Below the pieces are notes generated by a model, which was not told where the DNA came from, did no database searches, and worked only from the letters and a program-made list of their open reading frames with translations. From an uncultured Treponema sp. (GTDB lineage: Bacteria; Spirochaetota; Spirochaetia; Treponematales; Treponemataceae), in NCBI GenBank assembly GCA_937890485.1, contig CALBXN010000233.1, positions 1 to 9,502 on the forward strand: a stretch of 9,502 nt of DNA. The letters run 5' to 3'. Below are positions 1-6,984 of this stretch, one piece after another (positions within the stretch are counted from its first letter, which is position 1; each line of letters opens with the position of its first letter). Position numbers and translations under genes: made by a program.

Positions 1-901
1 CGTTAGTATCTATATAATTATGTTTCCTATTAATTGCCTGACGTCCATCTATTTCTCCGTTAAAATAAGCTTCACATTCTTCTTTAGTGTTAAATATTGG
101 CATATTAGCAGTAGCGTGCCATTCAACATAAGTATCCGGGTCACGATTGCTTGCGCCATAACAAGTGTAACTACCTATAGAAAACGTACTTCCTGTATTA
201 TATTGAGTAGATACATTACCATTGTTATTAGTAGTAATGTTACGGACACAATTCGGATATACTTGACATGTATACTGAACACCTGTCCAATCTGTATAAT
301 AACCGCTATAATTGTCTGTAGTTACAGTTTTTGTAATATACGCACAAAGCCTGTCATAATCATAAAAATATGTATCATATTCCGTACTTGTATAATACCC
401 ATCACCTCTATTATAGTAGTCATTAACAAAATAATGGTAATGCCCATCTGGTGACACTTCCGGTATAGTACCATCATATGAATTATATCCGTTATCCGCA
501 TATCTGTTTTGCAAAGCTTGTGTAACAGGGTCAGAACCTGCGATATCAGTGCTAAAAGTATTTATTTTTGATTGCATATAAGCGTCTGCTAAAACTCCAT
601 CAAAAATAAAATCTGCAAAAGATGCAAAAGTATTTGTGTTCATTGAAAAATCTGTAGGTGTTACAACTTCATTAAGTTCTCGTTGCAAATCTTTTAGCAA
701 GTAATTTATTTTATTCATTATATCACTTGCTGAATCAAGATTAGAATGCTTAAATAAATCAGTGATAAATCCGCCACCAAGAATATCAAAAAATCCCCAG
801 TTGCGTGCTTTATTAAATTTAGTTTCAGCTTCATCAATAAGAGATAAAATCTCATCAATAATTTTTTGAACATCATTTATTTCTTTTAAATTGTTTGTCA
901 T
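1..901 (-). CDS. Two-part protein of unknown function, 3' end outside window
   Basis: The reading frame is open from an ATG at 901 to the window edge (300 codons, no stop), so the C-terminus is missing. An AAAGGA ribosome site lies inside the last codons of the adenylate cyclase gene, whose stop ends 4 bases upstream, so translation is probably coupled. Residues 1-115 are helical and Asn/Asp/Lys-rich. They carry a conserved-looking core at about 35-56 (WGFFDILGGGF, then KHSNLD) and a FADFIFDG stretch near 95. This resembles an uncharacterised cytosolic family I associate with Firmicutes. Residues 137-260 are very rich in Tyr, Asp, Asn and Thr, with scattered Cys. A stretch at 266-281 (NMPIFNTKEECEAYFN) recalls a motif of phage structural proteins. 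I see no signal peptide or membrane helix. The C-terminal half is slightly richer in G+C than the N-terminal part. The coding call is secure, but the function is unknown. Confidence 0.8.
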   Translation of the reverse strand, partial: MTNNLKEINDVQKIIDEILSLIDEAETKFNKARNWGFFDILGGGFITDLFKHSNLDSASDIMNKINYLLKDLQRELNEVVTPTDFSMNTNTFASFADFIFDGVLADAYMQSKINTFSTDIAGSDPVTQALQNRYADNGYNSYDGTIPEVSPDGHYHYFVNDYYNRGDGYYTSTEYDTYFYDYDRLCAYITKTVTTDNYSGYYTDWTGVQYTCQVYPNCVRNITTNNNGNVSTQYNTGSTFSIGSYTCYGASNRDPDTYVEWHATANMPIFNTKEECEAYFNGEIDGRQAINRKHNYIDTN

Positions 902-905
902 ATTT

Positions 906-2423
906 TTATCCTTTGTAAATACTTATTGTAGTTTTTCTTCCGCGAATTTGTGTTTCGCCCATGGATTCAAGTTTTGGCAAAGAGCCACCACAAGTAACTA
1001 TACCTTCTACAGTTGTTTCAGAAAGAAGTAAATCCCAATTATATTCTTTGCACAAAGATTCTATTCTACTTGCAACATTTACAGTATCACCGATAACGGT
1101 ATATTCCATTCTGCTGTTTGAACCGATATTTCCTGCAAGAACATTTCCTGTGTGAAGTCCGATTCCAAATTTTATTTGAGGTAGATTTTCTGCTTCAAGT
1201 TCTTTATTTAGGTTTGTTAAAGTTTCTCGCATTTCAAGACAACACTTATAAGCATCAAGAGCTTGATTTTCATTTTGCAAAGGAACACCAAAAATTGCCA
1301 TAATTGCGTCCCCTATATATTTATTTATAATTCCATTATGTTTAACAATACATTGTTCCATGCTAGAAAAAAATTTATTCAATAAACTAACAACTTGTGT
1401 TGGATTAATTTGTTCAGAAAGAGTTGTAAAACCTCTGATGTCACAAAAAAGAACTGTGGCACAAACTATCTCTCCGCCAAGATTTGTATTTCCCTGCAAA
1501 AGCCAATTTCTAATTTCTGGAGTAACGACTTTACCAAAAGTATCATACATAAGTTCCTTTTCTTTTAAGGAAACTGCCATGTCATTAAAAGTGTCGCTTA
1601 AAACACCTAATTCATCTCCAGTAATTATTTCTGTTCGGATGTTATAATTACCGTTGGCAATATTTTGAGCGCAATCTTTTAAACGCAAAATAGGTTTTGA
1701 ATAATATCGTGAAACAACAATAGTCAATAAAAAATCTAGGGCAATAACAATCCCAATAAGAATTATTGTTTTTAAATTTTGACCAGAAAGAACAAAATCT
1801 GAACTATTAAATAAATTTGATGAAAAAATAAAACAAGGAAACAAACAAATTGTGATGTACAATAAAATATAAATTAAAGTAATGGACGGATTTATTACTC
1901 CTTTAATTTCAGATATATGACCTTCTGGTAAAAAACGAGGAAGAACATATTTTCTATTTATTGTTTCTAAAACAAAGAAAGTTCCCATAAAAGTAAAAAT
2001 CATAGAAAAAACATAAGTAAAAATAAATCCTAAAATAAGACTAAATACAGAATATTCTGTTTGAAATTTAAAATAAAGAATAAAAACTAGATTGATAAGA
2101 AATCCTGTTATCCAACCTGAAACTCCAACAACGGAATAAACAAAAGGCATATTTACTAAAAATTTTTTTCCTCTTTGACCTTCATTATAGCGATTAAGAT
2201 TTACTGTTGCATAAACACTACACAATACACCAGGCACAAGGAAAGGAATTATTGCCGTACAAACAGAAAAAATTTTATTATTTGACAAAGTTGTATTCAT
2301 TATTTTAAAAACTTCTGAATCAAATGAAACTTGAGATACAAGTGTAGAAGTAAAAACAACAGCTAATACATTTGCAAGTACTAAGATTAATCCATAAAGA
2401 AGTGAAATATCTTTTATTTTCAT
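906..2423 (-). CDS. Membrane-bound class III adenylate cyclase with HAMP domain
   Basis: The protein (505 residues) probably makes cAMP from ATP at the inner face of the membrane. About six hydrophobic segments span residues 8-238 (near 8-27, 52-74, 92-117, 123-153, 182-201 and 218-238). A HAMP linker follows at about 241-290 and the cyclase catalytic domain at about 318-500. All expected catalytic residues are visible: metal-binding Asp328 (FCDIRGFT) and Asp372 (KYIGD), base-selecting Lys368 and Asp446 (VIGDTVN), and transition-state Asn449 and Arg453 (NVASR). The Lys/Asp pair indicates adenylate rather than guanylate cyclase. The frame continues upstream to a TTG at 2492, but a near-consensus promoter at 2431-2459 lies between the two starts and places transcription at or next to the ATG at 2423, so the shorter start is chosen. 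The signal sensed by the membrane part cannot be read from the sequence. The gene is followed after 4 bases by the partial gene at 901. Confidence 0.93.
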   Translation of the reverse strand: MKIKDISLLYGLILVLANVLAVVFTSTLVSQVSFDSEVFKIMNTTLSNNKIFSVCTAIIPFLVPGVLCSVYATVNLNRYNEGQRGKKFLVNMPFVYSVVGVSGWITGFLINLVFILYFKFQTEYSVFSLILGFIFTYVFSMIFTFMGTFFVLETINRKYVLPRFLPEGHISEIKGVINPSITLIYILLYITICLFPCFIFSSNLFNSSDFVLSGQNLKTIILIGIVIALDFLLTIVVSRYYSKPILRLKDCAQNIANGNYNIRTEIITGDELGVLSDTFNDMAVSLKEKELMYDTFGKVVTPEIRNWLLQGNTNLGGEIVCATVLFCDIRGFTTLSEQINPTQVVSLLNKFFSSMEQCIVKHNGIINKYIGDAIMAIFGVPLQNENQALDAYKCCLEMRETLTNLNKELEAENLPQIKFGIGLHTGNVLAGNIGSNSRMEYTVIGDTVNVASRIESLCKEYNWDLLLSETTVEGIVTCGGSLPKLESMGETQIRGRKTTISIYKG

Positions 2424-2430
2424 AAAGATA

Positions 2431-2459
2431 ATTTTAAGGCAATGAAATATTACTGTCAA
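2431..2459 (-). promoter_or_regulatory. Sigma-70-type promoter of the adenylate cyclase gene, leaderless type
   Basis: A perfect TTGACA (2454-2459) is followed by a 17-base spacer and TAAAAT (2431-2436, 5 of 6 consensus positions). The -10 box ends 7 bases before the ATG at 2423, so the expected transcription start falls at or one base before the start codon. No Shine-Dalgarno sequence precedes this ATG. Confidence 0.7.
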
Positions 2460-2531
2460 TGGTAGTTTTGAACTTTTATCATCTATTGCCAACTCAGAAA
2501 ATATTTTATAGATTTTTTACAAAAAACAAGA

Positions 2532-2537
2532 TAAAAT
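2532..2537 (+). promoter_or_regulatory. -10 box of the kinase gene, leaderless type
   Basis: TAAAAT ends 7 bases before the ATG at 2545, the same spacing as in the divergent cyclase promoter, and no Shine-Dalgarno sequence lies between. The -35 element is poor: TAGATT at 2509-2514 is at the right distance but matches TTGACA badly. The background is AT-rich, so this call is weaker than that for the cyclase promoter. Confidence 0.45.
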
Positions 2538-2544
2538 AATTTAT

Positions 2545-3171
2545 ATGGAAGAATTATTTGGTTACGAAGTAATAAAAGAATTAGGAAAAGGAAAAACTGG
2601 AATTTCATATTTAGTTTGTAAAGATGAAAAACAATTTGTTTTAAAGAAGATGAATCAAGATGTACCTGATTATGAAAAGCAATTAGAAATTTTTAGAGGC
2701 GAAAAATTTTGTTACGAACGAATGTGCAAAATCGGAATTGGAGTTCCAAAGTTATATGAATTTAATGAAGAAGAAAAATATCTTGTAAAAGAATACATCA
2801 GTGGAATTTGCGCCAGTGAATTAGCTGCCATCGGTTACAAAAAAGAAAATGGATTAACTGATAACCACTTTAAATTAATTTTTGATATGCACAAAAGATT
2901 CAAAGAGATTGGAATTCATGTGGATTATTTTCCAACTAATTTTATTTACACAACTGACGAAAAAATTTATTGTATCGATTATGAATGTTATGATTACAAT
3001 CCTGAATGGGATTTTATCAACTGGGGAATTTATTATTGGTTAAATCAAGAAGGAATGAAAGAACATTCCGAAAAAGGTTCAACTGAAAAATTAAATAAAC
3101 CAGGAACTTACAAACCTTTCGATGAACCTTTTGAAAAAACAAAACAAGAATTGATGGAAAAATTTTTGTAG
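2545..3171 (+). CDS. Small stand-alone protein-kinase-fold protein
   Basis: This 208-residue protein looks like a minimal Ser/Thr-kinase or RIO/Bud32-like kinase that transfers phosphate from ATP to an unknown target. It has a glycine-rich loop at 14-19 (GKGKTG), the ATP-binding lysine at 34 or 35 (FVLKK), and a possible partner Glu at 53. A hinge lies near 80-86. The catalytic loop is at 125-133 (HVDYFPTNF, catalytic Asp127 and Asn132), and a metal-binding Asp at 145 (CIDYE) stands where DFG would be. The C-lobe is much shorter than in eukaryotic-type kinases, as is normal for RIO-like and sugar-kinase-like relatives. I see no membrane segment or sensor domain. It is the only plus-strand gene here, divergent from the adenylate cyclase and convergent with the radical SAM gene. 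The ATG at 2545 is the only plausible start, because a stop lies in frame at 2509 and the glycine loop begins soon after. Confidence 0.85.
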   Translation: MEELFGYEVIKELGKGKTGISYLVCKDEKQFVLKKMNQDVPDYEKQLEIFRGEKFCYERMCKIGIGVPKLYEFNEEEKYLVKEYISGICASELAAIGYKKENGLTDNHFKLIFDMHKRFKEIGIHVDYFPTNFIYTTDEKIYCIDYECYDYNPEWDFINWGIYYWLNQEGMKEHSEKGSTEKLNKPGTYKPFDEPFEKTKQELMEKFL

Positions 3172-3231
3172 ACGCTATTAGAAACACTATCAGCATCGGT
3201 GCAATATATAAATTAGATTGTAATCCTGAAT

Positions 3232-3255
3232 AAAGTTTTCAAATGACAAAACTTT
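3232..3255. terminator. Weak AT-rich hairpin between convergent genes
   Basis: AAAGTTTT (3232-3239) and AAAACTTT (3248-3255) form an 8-bp stem with an 8-base loop, followed by TT on the plus strand. It sits between the 3' ends of the kinase gene and the radical SAM gene and could end transcripts from both sides. The stem has only one G-C pair, so it would be weak. Confidence 0.35.
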
Positions 3256-3265
3256 TTAGACATCC

Positions 3266-4288
3266 TTAATTTTCATAATCAATCAGTTCATTTAATAAAT
3301 ACGCTTTATAATCATCAATGCAATCAAAAATTTTATGTGATTTAGGATTACCAAATTGCTTTACTAAATCTTTGACTCTATTTTTTTTTGCAAGATTAAG
3401 AGCAGGTATATCTTCACCAATAATTTTTTGAACAATAGTTTTGCTATCATCAGTTAAGATATTTCCGATTTTCCATCTTGGATGCATATGTGTAAAATTA
3501 AAATATATATCAAAATTATTTGAAACATTCAGAGTGATTTCATCTTCGTTATGATAATAAAAAATTGATTCATCATTTATCAAAAGTTCACACAATTGAC
3601 TTTCAGTTTTAGTTTCAGAAAAATTATTATAATACGTAACCAACTCAGGTGGAATATCTTCTTTATTTATTCTGATGGGATAAAGTTTTTTATTTTCACC
3701 GTCACAGGAACCAGAGTGAATAAAAAAATTAAAATCTTGACCAAAAGCTTTACAGCGTTCAGATAATTTTAATTTCTTACTCAGTGCCAACAAGTTGATA
3801 ATATCAGAAGAATTGTTTGCGTTAATAAAAACTTGCCAACGAGGAGCAATTTCATTATTTAATAATATCTCTGTTGCAAGAAGCAATTCATTAAATGCAC
3901 CTTTTCTACCAATGTACCAATCAGTGATTTCTTCCATACCGAAAAAAGTAAGCTGAACTTTTTTTACACCAACATTTTTTAGAAAGTGAACATAATTTTT
4001 GTCTCGAACCAAACGCCAAAAACTTGCAAGTTCAAAACGTTGTGGTTTTGCGTTTATTGAAAGTTGATTATCTTTTATCCATCTTTGTTCATAGTCATTA
4101 CAAAAATCTGGTTCTCGTAACCAACTATAAAAAGTAAGAGAATTAAAATAAGGTTTAAAATAATTCACGATAATTTCGTCACTATTATCGGGCATCTTTT
4201 TGTTCTGCATATGCCCAATCCAACAATGCTTACATCTGTTTGGGCAACCATACATATCAACTAAAATATGTAGATTCTGATGTTTCAT
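3266..4288 (-). CDS. Radical SAM enzyme of unknown substrate
   Basis: The protein (340 residues) carries the iron-sulphur cluster motif CX3CX2C at Cys15, Cys19 and Cys22 (YGCPNRCKHC). It would cleave S-adenosylmethionine to start a radical reaction. A WLREPDF segment at 56-62 stands where many family members have GGEP. Further conserved-looking blocks are FELASFWRLVRD near 85-96, a TFFGMEE stretch near 114-120 and IGRKGAF near 126. The C-terminus has no cysteine-rich SPASM domain, so a peptide-maturing role is not indicated. The frame could start at an ATG at 4300, but GGAG at 4295-4298 lies 6 bases before the ATG at 4288, which is therefore preferred. It is the last gene of the five-gene operon, 30 bases after the ABC transporter stop. 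I recall similar proteins in Firmicutes without an assigned function. Confidence 0.85.
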   Translation of the reverse strand: MKHQNLHILVDMYGCPNRCKHCWIGHMQNKKMPDNSDEIIVNYFKPYFNSLTFYSWLREPDFCNDYEQRWIKDNQLSINAKPQRFELASFWRLVRDKNYVHFLKNVGVKKVQLTFFGMEEITDWYIGRKGAFNELLLATEILLNNEIAPRWQVFINANNSSDIINLLALSKKLKLSERCKAFGQDFNFFIHSGSCDGENKKLYPIRINKEDIPPELVTYYNNFSETKTESQLCELLINDESIFYYHNEDEITLNVSNNFDIYFNFTHMHPRWKIGNILTDDSKTIVQKIIGEDIPALNLAKKNRVKDLVKQFGNPKSHKIFDCIDDYKAYLLNELIDYEN

Positions 4289-4318
4289 AAAATTCTCCAT
4301 TGAAATGTCAACTTCAAT

Positions 4319-6133
4319 TTATTCTGGTTTGTAAAATTGAGTTTCGTAAAGTTCTGTGTAAGTTCCACCAGATTTAACAAGGTCTGTATGAACACCTCGT
4401 TCTGCAATAACTCCATCTTTAATAACAAGAATTTCATCAGCAGCAAGAATTGTTGACAAACGATGAGCAATCAAAATACTTGTTCTTGAATCAATAATCG
4501 GATTGATAGCATCTTGAATTTTCTTTTCAGAAATTGAATCAAGAGATGCAGTTGCTTCATCAAAAATTAAAAGCACAGGATCTTTTAATAAAACACGTGC
4601 GATAGAAAGCCGTTGCTTTTCGCCACCTGATAATTTAAGACCGCGATTTCCAACCATTGTGTCAAGACCTTTTTCTTGTTTCAAAATAAAATCATCAATA
4701 TTTGCTTTTCTACAAGCATCCATAATTTCTTCATCAGTTGCATCAGGTTTTGCATAAAGAAGATTTTCTCTAATCGTTCCGTTAAACAAATAAGTTTCTT
4801 GACTAACAATTCCAATTTTATCACGAAGCCACTCAAGGTCAAGTTCACGAACATCAACTCCATCAAAAGTAATTGTTCCGTTGCAAACATCATACAAACG
4901 AGGAATCAAATTTGCGATTGTACTTTTTCCAGAACCAGAAGGACCAACCAGTGCAATACTATCCCCACTCTTCAAATCAAAATTGATATCCTTAAGAATT
5001 TGTCTTTCACCATCATAAGAAAATTGAACATTCTTAAATTCAATATTTCCAATTGCTTGTTCTAATTTTTTTGCTTGCGGATGATTTTTAATTTCAATTG
5101 GCATATCAAAATATTCAAAAATTCTTGTAAACAATGCCATAGCTCTAATCCATTCAACTTGAATATTCAAAAGGGAATTTACAGGACCATACATTTTTCC
5201 AAGAAGAGCAACAAGAACGGTGATGTCACCTACAGTAAGAGATGAATTATATTTCATCATTAAAATTCCACCAACTAAGTAAAGCAACATTGGACCAACA
5301 CTTGAAAAAGTATTTATGATAACCATAAACCATCGTCCTGCCATACTTTCTTTGATGTTGAGTTTTATCATTTTGTTATTTACATTTTTATAACGATTAT
5401 ATTCGTACTCTTCTTTTCCAAATAATTTTACTAAAAGTTGTCCACTAACAGATAATGTTTCATTTAAAATTCCGTTTATTTCGTCATTACATTCTTGAGC
5501 ATCTTGAGTAAGTTCCCAGCGAGTTTTTCCTGCCCATCTTGTTGGAATTGTAAAAAGAGGAATTACTAAAACTCCAACTCCTGCTAAAATCCAATTTTCT
5601 TTGAACATGATTACAACTGCCACAATCAATGTAATTGTGTTTGATAAAATTGAAGTGAATGTACTAGTAACAACTCTCTCAACTCCAGAAATATCACTTG
5701 TCATTCTAGTAATGATATCACCTTGATTATTTGAAGTAAAAAATTTTTGTGACATTTGCTGAAGATGTTTATACATTTTGTTTCGCATATCAAAAGTAAT
5801 ATGTTGCGCAATCCAGTTATTTAAAAAACTTTCTCCAACACGAATTAAATTTGCTCCAAGAGTTACCCCAAGCGAAACTAAAATTAAAGTTATCAACATT
5901 TTCATATCACGATTGATTAAACCTTCATCAATGATACGACCTGTTAATACAGAAGGTAATAATCCCATTATCGAAGAAAGAATAATGAAAACAAAAATCA
6001 ATATCATCTGTTTCCAATATGGAATCAAATAAGAAAAAATTCTTTTTAATAAAGAAAAGGTTACTTTAGGACGATTTGCTTTTTCTTCTTCAGTGAGGAA
6101 TCCTCTATTCATTCCTCTCATACCCATTGCCAT
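4319..6133 (-). CDS. ABC exporter half-transporter (membrane and ATPase domains fused)
   Basis: This 604-residue protein has the standard MsbA/Sav1866-type layout: a six-helix exporter membrane domain at about 35-340 and an ATPase domain at about 363-600. Visible ATPase motifs are Walker A (GPSGSGKST, 397-405), Q-loop Gln445, the signature LSGGEKQ (501-507), Walker B (LLIFDE, 521-526), D-loop SLD (530-532) and switch His557, so it should be active. It would work as a homodimer, because no partner half-transporter is present here, and pump a substrate out across the cytoplasmic membrane. The substrate cannot be predicted; lipids, drugs and peptides are all used by this family. AAGGAG at 6140-6145, 6 bases before the ATG at 6133, supports this start. 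The start overlaps the end of the phosphotransferase-like gene by 29 bases, so translation is probably coupled. It is the fourth gene of the operon. Confidence 0.93.
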   Translation of the reverse strand: MAMGMRGMNRGFLTEEEKANRPKVTFSLLKRIFSYLIPYWKQMILIFVFIILSSIMGLLPSVLTGRIIDEGLINRDMKMLITLILVSLGVTLGANLIRVGESFLNNWIAQHITFDMRNKMYKHLQQMSQKFFTSNNQGDIITRMTSDISGVERVVTSTFTSILSNTITLIVAVVIMFKENWILAGVGVLVIPLFTIPTRWAGKTRWELTQDAQECNDEINGILNETLSVSGQLLVKLFGKEEYEYNRYKNVNNKMIKLNIKESMAGRWFMVIINTFSSVGPMLLYLVGGILMMKYNSSLTVGDITVLVALLGKMYGPVNSLLNIQVEWIRAMALFTRIFEYFDMPIEIKNHPQAKKLEQAIGNIEFKNVQFSYDGERQILKDINFDLKSGDSIALVGPSGSGKSTIANLIPRLYDVCNGTITFDGVDVRELDLEWLRDKIGIVSQETYLFNGTIRENLLYAKPDATDEEIMDACRKANIDDFILKQEKGLDTMVGNRGLKLSGGEKQRLSIARVLLKDPVLLIFDEATASLDSISEKKIQDAINPIIDSRTSILIAHRLSTILAADEILVIKDGVIAERGVHTDLVKSGGTYTELYETQFYKPE

Positions 6134-6977
6134 AAAAAACTCCTTCCATTTCTTGTTTATTATTATATGAATTTAATGCCATCAAAAAGAAAAACATCTG
6201 TGAATATTTTTCAAATTCAGGCATTGGCTGATAAGTTTCATATCCAGATTTAAAACTATCCCAATCTTTAATTTGTGTTTTCAAAAAACTTAATTCCCAT
6301 TCTACAGGTCCGATTACATATCCGTCTAAATCAATACAGGTTGTAACAGTTTCGTTTTCAAATAAAAATTGGTCTGCACATATATCTACCATAATAAATG
6401 AATTTTTACTACTTGTAAAATAATTTTCTGTTAGGCTTTTAAAATAATTTCTAACTTTTTTATCAAGAGAAGAATCTGTATTCCAAAATTGATTTATACA
6501 TTCTTCAGCATGTAAAAGAACTCTTGAATAAAAATCTTCAACATCTTCAATTCCGATTATTCCACAATTTTTATGAGCAACTTGATGATTGTATCCAATA
6601 TATTGTCCAAGCGTATATGCATTATTTTTCCCACAAGGAAATTCATCTTCAGACCAAGAAGTGCCTTCAACAAATTCATAAATCATAGCGTATTCATCAG
6701 AAGCAACAAAGGGAACAATTTTTATGTGAGGATTATTTTTTAGTACATCATATAAATTTTTTAAATGCAAACTTTGTTTTTCAAAAGTGAATAAAAAAAT
6801 ATTTTTCATCATTAGCCAAAAAGGTGATAAATTATTTTTTATCATCAACGGAATTTTCAAAATGTATTTTTTATCTTCAAAATTAAAAACATAAATTTCA
6901 TTTGATGAAACTGAAATTTTTTCAAAGGAAGAAATGTTTTCTTTTGCGTAGGCTAATTTTTTTTTTAGGTTATCCAT
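6105..6977 (-). CDS. Aminoglycoside-phosphotransferase-fold protein with altered catalytic loop
   Basis: The protein (290 residues) has the outline of the APH/choline-kinase fold. The N-lobe has strands and an ATP-type lysine near 41 (YILKIP), a hinge near 98-105 (YAMIYEFVEG) and a C-lobe. The catalytic loop reads MVDICADQFLF at 196-206: Asp198 aligns with the catalytic Asp, but the usual preceding His-Gly is Met-Val and the metal-binding Asn is Gln203. The second metal site is kept as IDLD (Asp216, Asp218), followed by GPVEWELSFL, a typical family landmark. It may phosphorylate a small molecule or may have lost activity. A TTG at 6992 gives a 5-residue longer reading, but the ATG at 6977, 10 bases after a GGA, is preferred. 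It starts 7 bases after the stop of the 117-residue gene and overlaps the ABC transporter gene. The fold call is fairly sure, the substrate unknown. Confidence 0.75.
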   Translation of the reverse strand: MDNLKKKLAYAKENISSFEKISVSSNEIYVFNFEDKKYILKIPLMIKNNLSPFWLMMKNIFLFTFEKQSLHLKNLYDVLKNNPHIKIVPFVASDEYAMIYEFVEGTSWSEDEFPCGKNNAYTLGQYIGYNHQVAHKNCGIIGIEDVEDFYSRVLLHAEECINQFWNTDSSLDKKVRNYFKSLTENYFTSSKNSFIMVDICADQFLFENETVTTCIDLDGYVIGPVEWELSFLKTQIKDWDSFKSGYETYQPMPEFEKYSQMFFFLMALNSYNNKQEMEGVFYGNGYERNE

Positions 6978-6984
6978 TTTATTT

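Noticed and set aside
20..454. Plus-strand reading frame of 144 codons
   Set aside because: It lies opposite the convincing minus-strand frame at 1-901, has no ribosome site, and its Ile/Ser/Thr-rich product looks like the reverse-strand shadow of Tyr/Asn-rich codons.
906..2423. Cyclase plus downstream gene as a CBASS-type antiphage system
   Set aside because: The cyclase is a class III membrane adenylate cyclase, not a CD-NTase, and the downstream protein shows no known effector domain such as a nuclease, phospholipase or pore-forming part.
2424..2492. N-terminal extension of the cyclase from TTG at 2492
   Set aside because: It begins upstream of the strong promoter at 2431-2459, has no ribosome site, and adds an unremarkable 23 residues before a natural start just ahead of the first membrane helix.
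4301..4318. TTGACA just upstream of the radical SAM gene as its own -35 box
   Set aside because: No -10-like hexamer occurs 16-18 bases downstream, where the sequence is already coding. The gap after the ABC gene is only 30 bases.
4676..5065. Plus-strand reading frame of 129 codons
   Set aside because: It lies wholly inside the ATPase domain of the ABC exporter, whose motifs are intact. The product is low-complexity Ile/Asn/Ser-rich.
3266..6133. Radical SAM plus ABC exporter as a RiPP (modified peptide) cluster
   Set aside because: There is no precursor-peptide-like small gene with a leader and Cys/Gly-rich core, no PqqD-like domain, no SPASM domain and no peptidase domain on the exporter.
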